Below, piece by piece: positions 1 to 8,068 of a stretch of DNA of 61,451 bases. The notes under the pieces are model-generated. The model was not told the DNA's origin, ran no database searches, and was given only the letters and a program-made list of their open reading frames with translations. Both the position numbers and the translations under genes were made by a program. The DNA comes from Vreelandella aquamarina (GTDB lineage Bacteria > Pseudomonadota > Gammaproteobacteria > Pseudomonadales > Halomonadaceae). The stretch lies in NCBI RefSeq assembly GCF_020075495.1, contig NZ_JABYQT010000015.1:1-61451 (forward strand). Direction: 5' to 3'. Each line of letters opens with the position of its first letter. The first letter of the stretch is position 1.

Positions 1-94
1 AGCGGGAAGCAAGCTTCCCCTGTTACCGCTCGACTTGCATGTGTTAAGCCTGCCGCCAGCGTTCAATCTGAGCCATGATCAAACTCTTCAGTTT
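1..94 (-). rRNA. 16S ribosomal RNA, 5' end only (partial)
   Basis: Read on the minus strand, this stretch begins with AAACTGAAGAGTTTGATC, the near-universal bacterial 16S 5' end, and continues through the GATTGAACGCTGGCGGCAGG block and ACATGCAAGTCGAGCGG into the V1 loop. The V1 loop (GGTAACAGGGGAAGCTTGC) resembles Halomonas. The gene runs off the left edge of the window. The 5' boundary is placed by alignment to the usual mature end and may be off by a few bases. Confidence 0.97.
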
Positions 95-359
95 AAAATC
101 ATTGTGATCCTTACGTGCTGCCCGAAGACAACAAAAGCGGATCAAACTTGGCTCAAGGTTCAAACGAATTCACTGTGATACTTAATAAAAAGATAAAAAG
201 TATCGATGTGTCGCTTGCCTTGATATTTGGTGACTTGTCACCCTCATCGGCAAACGCCCACATGAATTACCTGATCAAATTGTTAAAGAGCTGTTTCGCT
301 GGAGACCTATCAATACCTGGCTCGATGACCGGAGCCGCTTGCCTCAGCGAGGAAGGCGT
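95..359 (-). promoter_or_regulatory. rRNA operon leader with boxA antitermination site
   Basis: Transcribed leader between rrn promoter P2 and the 16S 5' end. On the minus strand it carries AGCTCTTTAACA at 292-281, which matches the boxA element that loads the Nus antitermination complex on rRNA transcripts. Downstream lie two short dyads: GGTGAC/GTCACC at 229-242 and GATACTT/AAGTATC at 177-204. The second could contribute to the RNase III processing stalk, but its partner 3' of 16S is outside the window. No protein gene is supported here. Confidence 0.8.
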
Positions 360-387
360 ATTCTACGCATTTCCTGGTGTTTGTCAA
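360..387 (-). promoter_or_regulatory. rRNA operon promoter P2
   Basis: On the minus strand TTGACA (387-382) is followed by a 16-base spacer and TAGAAT (365-360), then ACGCC. The near-consensus hexamers and the position just upstream of the boxA leader fit the downstream promoter of a tandem rrn pair. Confidence 0.8.
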
Positions 388-505
388 GGGCGTTGTTTTC
401 GATGTAAAACCTGCCGCATCCAAAACCGCTAACCAACTGACAAACCGAAGGTTTTCACCTTCACTCACCGCTGGTAACGCTGGGCGTCCCCGGCAGCGGA
501 TGCGT

Positions 506-534
506 ACTTTACGGATTCATTGCCGGTTGTGCAA
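506..534 (-). promoter_or_regulatory. rRNA operon promoter P1 with UP element
   Basis: On the minus strand TTGCAC (534-529), a 17-base spacer and TAAAGT (511-506) are followed by a GC-rich start region, as in stringently controlled rrn promoters. The run of A and T at 541-555 lies about 40 to 55 bases upstream of the expected start, where an UP element binds the RNA polymerase alpha subunits. That same run is the U-tract of the terminator of the upstream gene. Confidence 0.75.
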
Positions 535-540
535 GCGCTT

Positions 541-591
541 TTTTAAAATAAAAAAGGCGGCAGGCATCTTCATGAGAAGAGAACCTGCCGC
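541..591 (-). terminator. Rho-independent terminator of the acyl-CoA dehydrogenase gene
   Basis: Stem GCGGCAGG (557-564) pairs with CCTGCCGC (584-591) around a 19-base loop. On the minus strand it is followed by six T then ATTTT. It sits 25 bases past the stop codon of the acyl-CoA dehydrogenase and directly upstream of rrn P1, so it insulates the rRNA operon from read-through. Confidence 0.85.
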
Positions 592-615
592 AAACCACCG
601 ATCAGAAAGCGTTTA

Positions 616-2421
616 CTAGATTTCAAACCCCAGGCCGAAGTCTTCGCTGGAGATCGCCATCAGGCTTTGCGCTCCCGCCTTGATCATCTGCGCGTGTGCC
701 TGAGTGCGCGGCAGCAGCCGTTGATAGTAGAAGCGCGCTGTATTCAGCTTGGCGGTATAGAACGCCTTGTCGTCACCTTCAAGCGAAACGGATGCCTGTT
801 TGGCGGCGCGGGCAAAAAGATAGGCAAGCGCAACATAGCCGGAGTACATCAAGTAATCGACGCTTGCCGCCCCCACCTCTTCGCGATCCTGCATCGCCTT
901 CATGCCGATACCCATGGTCAGCTCACCCCATTCAGCGTTGAGCTTGGCCAGCGGCTCGACGAACTCCTTGAGGGCGGGGTTATCAGCCTCAGCCTTACAG
1001 AACTTGTGGATCTCCTTGGTGAAGACCTTGAGCGATTCACCCTGACTCATCAGCACCTTGCGGCCCAGCAGGTCCAGCGCCTGAATGCCAGTCGTCCCTT
1101 CGTAGAGGCGCGTAATGCGCGCATCGCGCACCAGCTGCTCCATGCCCCACTCTTTGATGAAACCGTGGCCGCCAAAGATCTGCACACCTTCGTTGGTGCT
1201 TTCAAACCCTACTTCCGTCAGAAACGCCTTGACGATGGGCGTCAGCAGCCCGAGCAGCGTTTCGGCACGCTCCTGCTCTTCACCGGGCTGGCCGTGCTCC
1301 ACGATATCGAGCATCTGCGCGGCGTACAGCACCAGCATGCGGCCACCTTCGGCAAAGGCCTTCTGGGTCAGCAGCATCCGGCGGACATCAGGGTGAACGA
1401 TAATCGGATCAGCGGGCTTGTCCGGCGCCTGCTTACCGGAGAGTCCACGCATTTGCAGGCGATCACGGGCATAGCTCAGCGAATTCTGGAAGCTGGCTTC
1501 GATCAGCCCCAACCCCTGGATACCCACGCCAAGGCGGGCAGCGTTCATCATGGTGAACATGCACGCCAACCCCTTGTTGGGCGGGCCAACCAGGTAACCG
1601 GTCGCACCGTCGAAATTCATGACGCAGGTGGCGTTACCGTGAATTCCCATCTTGTGCTCGAGCGAACCGCAGGTAACACCGTTACGCTCACCCACGTTAC
1701 CCTGAGCATCCGGCATGAACTTGGGCACGACGAACAGTGAAATGCCTTTGGAGCCTTCCGGCGCATCGGGCAGTTTCGCCAGCACCAGATGAACGATGTT
1801 CTCGGCCAGGTCATGCTCACCCGCCGAGATGAAGATCTTGGTACCGGTAATGGCGTAAGCGTCGCCTTCAGCAGGTACCGCGCGGGTCTTGATCAAGCCG
1901 AGGTCGGTGCCGCAGTGCGGCTCGGTCAGGCACATGGTACCGGTCCACACGCCTTCAACGAGCTTGGTCAGATAGGTGGCCTTCTGCTCATCGGTGCCGT
2001 GATGACGCAGGGCGTCGGCTGCGCCGTGGGAAAGCCCTGGATACATCCCCCAGGCCAGGTTGGTAGCGCAGATCATTTCCGAAAGCAGCATGGCCAGTGA
2101 GTGCGGTAGCCCTTGGCCACCGTGCTCCGGGTCAGCCGCAAGGCTAGGCCAGCCGCCTTCTACATATTGCTGATAGGCTTCCTTGAACCCTTTAGGCGCT
2201 TTTACTTCCCCACCCTCCAGGCGGCAGCCTTCAGCGTCGCCGCTCTGATTGATCGGCAGTAACACGTCGCGCGCAAAGCGCGCGCCTTCTTCCAGAATCG
2301 CGCTCACCACATCCGGCGACGCATCGTCATCTTTGGATAGGGCCGCGTAGTGGGCGGGATAATCAAGCATTTCGTCCATGACGAAACGCATATCGCGCAA
2401 GGGGGCCTGATAGCTGGGCAT
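616..2421 (-). CDS. acyl-CoA dehydrogenase, DmdC-like (about 600 residues)
   Basis: FAD-dependent alpha,beta-dehydrogenation of an acyl-CoA. At 601 residues it is half as long again as classical acyl-CoA dehydrogenases and matches the long family that includes 3-methylmercaptopropionyl-CoA dehydrogenase DmdC. It has the short N-terminal MPSYQAPLRDMRF-type domain, an FAD-contact segment CLTEPHCGTDLG, and RLYEGTTGIQALDLLGRK, which holds the expected catalytic Glu. A longer frame upstream exists, but the ATG at 2421 has AGGAG at good spacing and gives the family's usual N-terminus. The gene is monocistronic, with its own promoter, a PsrA-type dyad and a terminator. Substrate chain length cannot be read from sequence; DMSP use is possible but not implied. 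Confidence 0.9.
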   Translation of the reverse strand: MPSYQAPLRDMRFVMDEMLDYPAHYAALSKDDDASPDVVSAILEEGARFARDVLLPINQSGDAEGCRLEGGEVKAPKGFKEAYQQYVEGGWPSLAADPEHGGQGLPHSLAMLLSEMICATNLAWGMYPGLSHGAADALRHHGTDEQKATYLTKLVEGVWTGTMCLTEPHCGTDLGLIKTRAVPAEGDAYAITGTKIFISAGEHDLAENIVHLVLAKLPDAPEGSKGISLFVVPKFMPDAQGNVGERNGVTCGSLEHKMGIHGNATCVMNFDGATGYLVGPPNKGLACMFTMMNAARLGVGIQGLGLIEASFQNSLSYARDRLQMRGLSGKQAPDKPADPIIVHPDVRRMLLTQKAFAEGGRMLVLYAAQMLDIVEHGQPGEEQERAETLLGLLTPIVKAFLTEVGFESTNEGVQIFGGHGFIKEWGMEQLVRDARITRLYEGTTGIQALDLLGRKVLMSQGESLKVFTKEIHKFCKAEADNPALKEFVEPLAKLNAEWGELTMGIGMKAMQDREEVGAASVDYLMYSGYVALAYLFARAAKQASVSLEGDDKAFYTAKLNTARFYYQRLLPRTQAHAQMIKAGAQSLMAISSEDFGLGFEI

Positions 2422-2469
2422 TGCACTTCTCCTGAACTGGGGGGCTGAAAGCCGGAACGCTTCACAGGC

Positions 2470-2489
2470 TTTCAAACACATGTTTGAAA
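2470..2489 (-). promoter_or_regulatory. PsrA-type operator overlapping the acyl-CoA dehydrogenase promoter
   Basis: TTTCAAACACATGTTTGAAA is a perfect 9-base inverted repeat with a 2-base centre. Its core CAAAC-ACAT-GTTTG fits the [CG]AAAC-N2-4-GTTT[GC] pattern reported for the TetR-family fatty-acid regulator PsrA in Pseudomonas. It overlaps the -10 hexamer and the expected transcription start, a repressing position. No psrA gene is in the window, so the binding protein is inferred. Confidence 0.7.
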
Positions 2490-2516
2490 ATTAGCGCGCC
2501 CCGTCAGGCGAGTCAA
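2488..2516 (-). promoter_or_regulatory. promoter of the acyl-CoA dehydrogenase gene
   Basis: On the minus strand TTGACT (2516-2511), a 17-base spacer and TAATTT (2493-2488) form a good sigma-70 promoter about 65 bases ahead of the ATG at 2421. The -10 end overlaps the dyad at 2470-2489. Confidence 0.7.
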
Positions 2517-2574
2517 GCGAGCGTTTGAATATAACCGACCTGAAGCGCCATTCTTTAGTCGAAGCCACCGGCTA

Positions 2575-2601
2575 TAAAAAAGCCCGCCCACTGGGCAGGC
2601 T
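2575..2601 (-). terminator. Rho-independent terminator of the SDR gene
   Basis: On the minus strand AGCCTGCC pairs with a GGCGGGCT arm and is followed by TTTTTT (2581-2575 region). It lies 26 bases past the stop of the short-chain dehydrogenase and ends the ligase-dehydrogenase operon. Confidence 0.8.
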
Positions 2602-2627
2602 AGCCTTGAGCGTCGTGCAGCGCTCAG

Positions 2628-3395
2628 CTACTGCATACGAATACCGCCGTCCAGGCGAATCACCTCACCGTTAAGCATTGGGTTGGCAATGATCTGCTCG
2701 GCGAGCTGGGCAAACTCCTGGGCCCTGCCAAGGCGCTTGGGAAACGGCACGGCAGCAGCAAGCGCCTGAGCCGCTTCATCGGGAATCTCGCTCATCATGG
2801 GCGTCTCAAACACGCCAGGAGCAATGGCCATCACGCGGATGGCATGCCGTGAAAGCTCTCGCGCCGCGGGCAGACTCATGCCCACCACCCCTGCCTTGGA
2901 TGCGCTATAGGCACACTGCCCTACCTGACCATCAAACGCCGCAATGGAGGCGGTATTGATGATCACCCCACGCTCGCCGCTATCCGCTGGCGTATTTTTC
3001 GCCATGGCCGCCGCTGCCAGGCGCATCACATTGAACGTACCTACCAGATTGATATGGATGGTCCTTGCATAGGCTTCCAGATCAGCCGGGCTGCCTTCAC
3101 GGTCCACCAGCTTGGCAACGCTGACCACTCCCGCGCAGTGAACGACGCCGGCAAGCCCTTGCTCTTCGCTCAGGGCAACGGCCATATCGAACGCCTGCTG
3201 CATCTGCTCGGCCGAGGTGATATCCACTCGGCAGGCTCGGGCACTCTCGCCCAGACGCTCGGCAAGCGTCGTTACTTCTTCATTCAGATCACACAACATC
3301 ACCCTGGCACCCGCCTTTGCCAGACGTTCAGCGGTGGCCGCGCCCAACCCCGAGGCGGCGCCGGTAATCAAGAACGTACGATCCTTTACCTGCAT
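2628..3395 (-). CDS. short-chain dehydrogenase, 3-hydroxyacyl-CoA dehydrogenase type II-like
   Basis: NAD-dependent oxidoreductase of 255 residues. The Rossmann motif TGAASGLG is at residues 11-18, and the catalytic set is Ser150 (NTAS), Tyr163 and Lys167 (YSASK). The layout and the [11 protein letters not shown] segment resemble 3-hydroxyacyl-CoA/2-methyl-3-hydroxybutyryl-CoA dehydrogenases of the HSD17B10 kind. The start at 3395 has AAGGAG. The upstream in-frame extension lacks a ribosome site and would overlap the preceding ligase gene. The gene follows that ligase by 19 bases, so the two are probably co-transcribed. With the thiolase at 5983 it could complete a beta-oxidation or isoleucine-type route. 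The substrate is not decidable from sequence. Confidence 0.85.
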   Translation of the reverse strand: MQVKDRTFLITGAASGLGAATAERLAKAGARVMLCDLNEEVTTLAERLGESARACRVDITSAEQMQQAFDMAVALSEEQGLAGVVHCAGVVSVAKLVDREGSPADLEAYARTIHINLVGTFNVMRLAAAAMAKNTPADSGERGVIINTASIAAFDGQVGQCAYSASKAGVVGMSLPAARELSRHAIRVMAIAPGVFETPMMSEIPDEAAQALAAAVPFPKRLGRAQEFAQLAEQIIANPMLNGEVIRLDGGIRMQ

Positions 3396-3414
3396 TGCAG
3401 CTCTCCTTGATGAA

Positions 3415-5085
3415 TTACGGTATGTGGCGAACCTGATCGGCCGCCTGAGCGCGTAGCTTGAAGCGCTGAATCTTGCCGCTGGGGGTCTTGGGCAGCTCAT
3501 CGACAAACTCGATCACTCGCGGGAACGCGTGAGTCGACAGGCGTTCGCGCACCTGCTGGCGAATCTCCTCTGCCAGTTCGTCGCTCGGCGTATATCCATC
3601 GCGCAGGACGATGTAGGACTTGATCACCTCGCCGCGAATGTCATCGGGCTGGCCAACTGCTGCAGACTCGGCCACCGCCGGGTGGGTCATGACGCTATTC
3701 TCCACATCCGTAGGCCCTACCCGATAGCCGGCGGTGGTAATGATATCGTCGTCACGACCGGCGAACTGGAAAGTGCCATCCGCGTTGCAAACCACCACAT
3801 CGCCGGTCAGGTAGTAGCCGTTCACAAAGGGGTCTTTCTCCTGCCAGGTGTAACCCTGAAAGAAATGCGCAGGCGAGCGCTCGATATCCACGGCCAGCAC
3901 ACCAGGCTCCCCAGGCGGCAGCTCGTTGTACTCGGCATCCAGAATCGCCAGGCGATAGCCGGGCAGCGGCATGCCCATGCCGCCGACATGCTTGGGATGC
4001 TCGAGAGCGTGATGATTGTTGCAGGTCATGCCCGTTTCAGTCTGCCCGTAATGGTCCATGACCGAACAGCCCAATGACTTCTCGACCCAGTTGACCACCT
4101 CGGTATTCAGCGGCTCGCCCGCTGAACTTGCGGCACGCAAATCAAGCGTCCGATGGGCATCATCAAACAGTCCTGAAGCTTTCATCAATCGGTATGCCGT
4201 CGGCGCGGCGGCAAAATTGGTGATTCCGTGGCGCTTCATGAAGGCAAGTGCTCCTTCAGCGCTAAAGCCTGCCTCACAAAAATGCGTGGTAACGCCCAGC
4301 AGCAGCGGCCCGGCAATGGCGTAGTAAAGCCCGTAGGCCCACCCGGGGTCGGCCATGTTCCAGAAGCGATCCTCTTGTTGCAAATCAACCGCAAGCTCCA
4401 TATACAGCGCAAACGCGGTCATCGCTGAAAGCGGCACCGCAACGCCCTTGGGTTTACCGACGGTGCCGGAGGTAAACATCTGCAAAAAAGGCGCTGACGG
4501 GGCAAGCCGGGGCGGTTTCTCGCTCATGGGTGCATGCGCCAGTGCCGCCTGCCAGTCCAGGTCGTCAGGGTGTTCACGGCTTGCCCCGCCCACGCTCAGT
4601 ATCGGCGGGCACTGGCTCAGGCCATCAAACTTGTAGCGGTTAGCGTGATCGGTAATGACCAGCCGGGTATCTGCCCGGCTCAACCGATAGTCCACCGCGT
4701 CCGGGCCGAAGGCGGTAAATAGCGGCTGGTATACGCCCCCTATTCGCCAGACCGCCAGCACGGCCACCAACAGCGCTTTTGAACGGGGCAGCATGCAGGC
4801 AATGCGATCGCCCTTCTCGAGCCCCTGGGCCAGCAGCCAGCCCGCCAGCCTGGCGCTCTGCTCGTCCAGTTCGCGATAGGTCAGGGTATGGATTTCCCCG
4901 TGGGTATCTTCATGAACCAGCGCCAGCCCCTCGCCACGCCCGGAACGCACGTGGCGCCCGCAGCACGCCTCATAGGCATTGAGCTGACCATCTTGATGGT
5001 CATCAAGCGTCGATGTCACCTGATCGATGGAAAAGCGGTCAAGGTAGTCGGCATAGCCGGGAAGCGGTCGTGTTGTCGCTGTCAT
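3415..5085 (-). CDS. AMP-dependent acyl-CoA synthetase (short/medium-chain acyl or acetyl type)
   Basis: Adenylate-forming ligase of 556 residues that activates a carboxylic acid with ATP and CoA. It has the P-loop-like FTSGTVGKPKGVA, the DHYGQTETG motif, YLTGD followed by an FAGRDDD hinge, and a C-terminal TPSGKIQR segment with the acylation-domain Lys. The overall form is that of acetyl-CoA synthetase and AcsM-like short/medium-chain ligases rather than FadD. ATG 5085 is chosen because it gives the usual N-terminus; the ribosome site is weak (AGAG). It leads a two-gene unit with the SDR gene. A perfect 14-base palindrome lies 80 bases upstream. Confidence 0.87.
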   Translation of the reverse strand: MTATTRPLPGYADYLDRFSIDQVTSTLDDHQDGQLNAYEACCGRHVRSGRGEGLALVHEDTHGEIHTLTYRELDEQSARLAGWLLAQGLEKGDRIACMLPRSKALLVAVLAVWRIGGVYQPLFTAFGPDAVDYRLSRADTRLVITDHANRYKFDGLSQCPPILSVGGASREHPDDLDWQAALAHAPMSEKPPRLAPSAPFLQMFTSGTVGKPKGVAVPLSAMTAFALYMELAVDLQQEDRFWNMADPGWAYGLYYAIAGPLLLGVTTHFCEAGFSAEGALAFMKRHGITNFAAAPTAYRLMKASGLFDDAHRTLDLRAASSAGEPLNTEVVNWVEKSLGCSVMDHYGQTETGMTCNNHHALEHPKHVGGMGMPLPGYRLAILDAEYNELPPGEPGVLAVDIERSPAHFFQGYTWQEKDPFVNGYYLTGDVVVCNADGTFQFAGRDDDIITTAGYRVGPTDVENSVMTHPAVAESAAVGQPDDIRGEVIKSYIVLRDGYTPSDELAEEIRQQVRERLSTHAFPRVIEFVDELPKTPSGKIQRFKLRAQAADQVRHIP

Positions 5086-5165
5086 GGTGGCTCTCTTGTA
5101 TTGTTGGTAGTGAGCAATCTGCAACGCGGGAGATCAACATCTAACCCTAGATTCATTCTTTCAGC

Positions 5166-5179
5166 TTACGTTAACGTAA
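5166..5179. promoter_or_regulatory. palindromic operator candidate upstream of the acyl-CoA ligase
   Basis: TTACGTTAACGTAA is a perfect 14-base palindrome in the gap before the ligase. On the minus strand it starts 3 bases after a -35-like TCGACA, and a 19-base spacing then reaches TGAAAG. That resembles the stretched promoters used by MerR-family activators. From memory it looks like the LiuR operator of branched-chain amino acid catabolism; this needs checking. No MerR gene is in the window. Confidence 0.5.
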
Positions 5180-5279
5180 CCCTGTCGATAATTCTCAACG
5201 CTAAAAGCAAATGGCAGGAAGCGCAAGCGACGCGCCCTGTTTATGCGTTATACGTTGGTAGCGGGAAGCCCCACAGCGC

Positions 5280-5852
5280 CTAGCGCGCCATGATCATGCC
5301 TACCAGCTCATCGGCCAGGTCGTCCGGGGCGCGCGACCCATTGGGGTCATACCAGCGTACCGTCCAGTTCAGTGCGCCCAGTACAAAGCGCGATACCAGA
5401 AAGCGATCACCGTGGATCAACCCTGCACGCAGCGCGTCATCGATTACCTCTACCCACAGCGTCTCGTAGGCATCGCGCAGATGACTGAGGTGAGCACTGG
5501 CTGCCGGATCCAACCGGCGCCATTCGAACAGTGCCACCACATGCGCGTTGCGATCAGTAAACAGCGTTTTTAGATGCGCTCGCGCCATTGCCCGCAGACG
5601 CGCCTCAGGGTCCGGACCGCAGCGCTTGAGGGATTGACGCGCAATGGCCAGGGCATTCTGGGTGCCCTCTTCGATCACCGCGGCCAGAATTTCCTGCTTG
5701 TCCTTGAAATGGTGGAACAGGCTGCCTGACTTGATGCCCATTTCCTGAGCCAACATGCGCACAGTGGTGCGATCGAAACCCTCCTGAACGAACAGCTGGG
5801 CCGCCAGTCGGGTGAGCTCCTTGCGGCGAGGTGATTCATTCATTACATTCAT
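5280..5852 (-). CDS. TetR/AcrR family transcriptional regulator
   Basis: About 190 residues. An N-terminal helix-turn-helix follows RRKELTRLAAQLFVQEGFDRTTVRMLAQEMGI, with the SLFHHFKDKQEIL recognition segment, and then an all-helical ligand-binding domain. It lies between the ligase/SDR unit and the divergent thiolase, so it probably senses an acyl-CoA or related metabolite and controls one or both. The start is uncertain: ATG 5852 and ATG 5843 are both in frame and neither has a strong ribosome site. A longer frame from 5948 would run through the likely thiolase promoter region and is not preferred. Confidence 0.85.
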   Translation of the reverse strand: MNVMNESPRRKELTRLAAQLFVQEGFDRTTVRMLAQEMGIKSGSLFHHFKDKQEILAAVIEEGTQNALAIARQSLKRCGPDPEARLRAMARAHLKTLFTDRNAHVVALFEWRRLDPAASAHLSHLRDAYETLWVEVIDDALRAGLIHGDRFLVSRFVLGALNWTVRWYDPNGSRAPDDLADELVGMIMAR

Positions 5853-5982
5853 ATCATTCACACTAGCGCTTGCTTGGTTACTCAGGAGAAAACCACAGCC
5901 CCGGCAGCGGGTCAACGCATCGCTGGTGACGTCACACCACCACTTCATGTCATAAGCATAATAAATCTGAAGGAGTCAGCTC

Positions 5983-7170
5983 ATGAGCAGCGCGAACGAT
6001 ATCGTGTTTCTTGCCGCCACTCGTACCCCCATGGGCGCCATGATGGGCAGCCTTTCCACCATGAGCGCCGCCGAGCTGGGCGCGGTGGCCATCAAGGAAG
6101 CCATCAAACGAGCCGGCATCGAACCCGGCGCCATCGATGAAGGCATCATGGGCTGCGTACTGCCCGCCGGTGTAAAGCAGGGGCCTGCCCGCCAGGCCAT
6201 GCGTCAGGCGGGAATTCCCGATGCCATTGGCGCTACCACCATCAACAAGCTGTGCGGCTCGGGCATGAAGGCCGCCATGCTGGCTCACGATCTGATCAAG
6301 GTCGGCAGCGGCGACATTCTGCTGGCTGGCGGCATGGAATCGATGTCCAATGCCCCCCACGTGTTGACCAGGGCCCGTAGCGGTTACCGGCTAGGCCATG
6401 GCGAGCTCAAGGATCACATGTTTCTCGATGGGCTCGAGGATGCAGAAACCGGCAAGCTGATGGGCGTGTTTGCTCAGGATATCGCCACACAGCGCGGCTA
6501 CACCCGCGAGCGCCTGGATGATTTCGCAATTGCTTCGCTTGAGCGCGCCATGACGGCCGCGAACGGCGGACATCTGGCAGCCGAAATGGCCCCGGTCATG
6601 GTTTCCACTCGCCAAGGCGAAACGCTGGTCGAGCACGATGAGCAGCCGTTTCAGGCAAAACTGGACAAGATCCGAGCACTGCGCCCCGCGTTTGCCAAAG
6701 ACGGCACGATTACCGCAGCCAACGCGAGCTCGATTTCTGACGGCGCCTCGGCGCTGATTCTGGCAAGCCAGCACGCCGCCGAGCGCGTGAGCGCCAAACC
6801 GCTGGCCCGAATGCTCGGCCACGCCACCCACTCGCGCCATCCCAGCGAATTTACCATTGCCCCGGTAGGCGCGATTGAAAAGCTGATGAAGAAGCTCGAT
6901 TGGCACGTCAGCGACGTCGACCTGTTCGAGATCAATGAAGCCTTCGCGGTAGTGACGCTGATGGCCATGGATGACCTGGGTTTGCCCCACGAAAAGGTCA
7001 ACGTGTTCGGGGGTGCCTGCGCCCAAGGCCACCCCATCGGCTCGACCGGCTCGCGCATCATCGCCACGCTGATTCACGCACTGCGTACCAAAGGCGGTAA
7101 ACGGGGTATCGCCAGCCTGTGTATCGGCGGCGGTGAAGCCACGGCAGTAGCGGTGGAACTGATCGATTGA
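5983..7170 (+). CDS. acetyl-CoA C-acyltransferase (thiolase)
   Basis: Thiolase of 395 residues, catalysing thiolytic cleavage of 3-ketoacyl-CoA or condensation of two acetyl-CoA. The active-site residues are in place: Cys91 in NKLCGSG, His350 in GHPIGSTG and Cys380 in CIGGGEA. The ATG has AAGGAG six to eight bases upstream. It is divergent from the TetR gene and stands alone before a stem-loop. The size and motifs fit degradative or biosynthetic acetoacetyl-CoA thiolases; Halomonas can also use this activity to make PHB. Which direction it runs in vivo is not visible from sequence. Confidence 0.92.
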   Translation: MSSANDIVFLAATRTPMGAMMGSLSTMSAAELGAVAIKEAIKRAGIEPGAIDEGIMGCVLPAGVKQGPARQAMRQAGIPDAIGATTINKLCGSGMKAAMLAHDLIKVGSGDILLAGGMESMSNAPHVLTRARSGYRLGHGELKDHMFLDGLEDAETGKLMGVFAQDIATQRGYTRERLDDFAIASLERAMTAANGGHLAAEMAPVMVSTRQGETLVEHDEQPFQAKLDKIRALRPAFAKDGTITAANASSISDGASALILASQHAAERVSAKPLARMLGHATHSRHPSEFTIAPVGAIEKLMKKLDWHVSDVDLFEINEAFAVVTLMAMDDLGLPHEKVNVFGGACAQGHPIGSTGSRIIATLIHALRTKGGKRGIASLCIGGGEATAVAVELID

Positions 7171-7174
7171 TCCG

Positions 7175-7210
7175 CCCGGCTGGCAGGACAAGGCATGAAG
7201 GCCAGCCGGG
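7175..7210. terminator. GC-rich stem-loop between convergent genes (no U-tract)
   Basis: CCCGGCTGGC (7175-7184) pairs perfectly with GCCAGCCGGG (7201-7210) around a 16-base loop. It starts four bases past the thiolase stop, with pstB converging from the other side. There is no T-run on either strand, so any intrinsic termination would be atypical; it could instead protect 3' ends. Confidence 0.5.
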
Positions 7211-7231
7211 GTTAGAGGGGCCTTGCAGGTA

Positions 7232-8068
7232 CTAGCCGAAACGGCCGGTAATGTAGTCGTGGGTGCGCTGATCCTGCGGGTTGGTAAATATCTGGTCGGT
7301 GCTGTCCACTTCTACCAGATCACCCATGTGGAAGAACGCGGTGCGGTCGGCTACCCGCGCGGCTTGCTGCATGTTGTGGGTCACCATCACGATGGTGTAG
7401 CTCTCGCTCAGCTCATCGATCAACTGCTCCACCTTGGCAGTGGCAATCGGATCCAGCGCGGAGCACGGTTCATCCATCAGAATGACATCCGGGCTGACCG
7501 CCACGGTACGCGCAATGCACAGCCGCTGCTGCTGGCCGCCGGACAGCCCTGTGCCGGGCTTGTCCAGACGATCCTTCACCTCGTCCCAGAGTCCCGCGCG
7601 GCGCAGGCTGCTCTCGACGATGTCATCAAGCTCCGCCTTGCGCCGGGCAAGCCCGTGCAGGCGTGGTCCGTAGGCGATGTTTTCGTAGATCGACTTGGGA
7701 AACGGGTTGGGCTTCTGAAACACGATGCCCACCTGCGCGCGCAGCAGTACCACGTCACGGTCCGCCGCGTAGATATCGTTGTCGTCCAGCGTGATCTTGC
7801 CCTCTACCCGACAGATATCGATGGTGTCGTTCATGCGGTTCAGGCAGCGCAGAAACGTCGACTTGCCGCAGCCCGAGGGGCCGATGAATGCCAGCACCTC
7901 GTTTTCATAGATATCCAGATCAATGCCGTTGATGGCTTGTGCATCACCGTAGAAGACCTTGACGCCCTGAGCGTTCATCTTCACCTTGTCCTTGGCCTTG
8001 CTCACACGGCTTTCACCGCTGCCAACGCTTACCGAAGATGTCGCCATGGGTTGTGCAGGAATATTCAC
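7232..8068 (-). CDS. pstB: phosphate ABC transporter ATP-binding protein PstB
   Basis: ATPase subunit of the high-affinity phosphate importer, 278 residues. Walker [10 protein letters not shown] is at residues 63-71, followed by the LSGGQQQR signature and [12 protein letters not shown] (Walker B). The N-terminal region of about 30 residues is longer than in E. coli PstB. The start is GTG at 8068, immediately after the pstA stop codon (TAAGTG), with GAGGTGG as ribosome site, which suggests translational coupling. It is the last gene of pstSCAB. No phoU follows within the window; the neighbour is the convergent thiolase. Confidence 0.95.
   Translation of the reverse strand: MNIPAQPMATSSVSVGSGESRVSKAKDKVKMNAQGVKVFYGDAQAINGIDLDIYENEVLAFIGPSGCGKSTFLRCLNRMNDTIDICRVEGKITLDDNDIYAADRDVVLLRAQVGIVFQKPNPFPKSIYENIAYGPRLHGLARRKAELDDIVESSLRRAGLWDEVKDRLDKPGTGLSGGQQQRLCIARTVAVSPDVILMDEPCSALDPIATAKVEQLIDELSESYTIVMVTHNMQQAARVADRTAFFHMGDLVEVDSTDQIFTNPQDQRTHDYITGRFG

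Noticed and set aside
667..1740. A 357-codon plus-strand frame opposite the acyl-CoA dehydrogenase; a similar one at 7223-8137 opposite pstB.
   Set aside because: Both are antisense shadows of genes with clear catalytic motifs, and have no signals of their own.
5926..5935. GTGACGTCAC palindrome between the TetR gene and the thiolase as the TetR operator.
   Set aside because: Ten bases are short for a TetR dyad, no second copy was found, and promoter positions there are unclear. Possible, but not supported.
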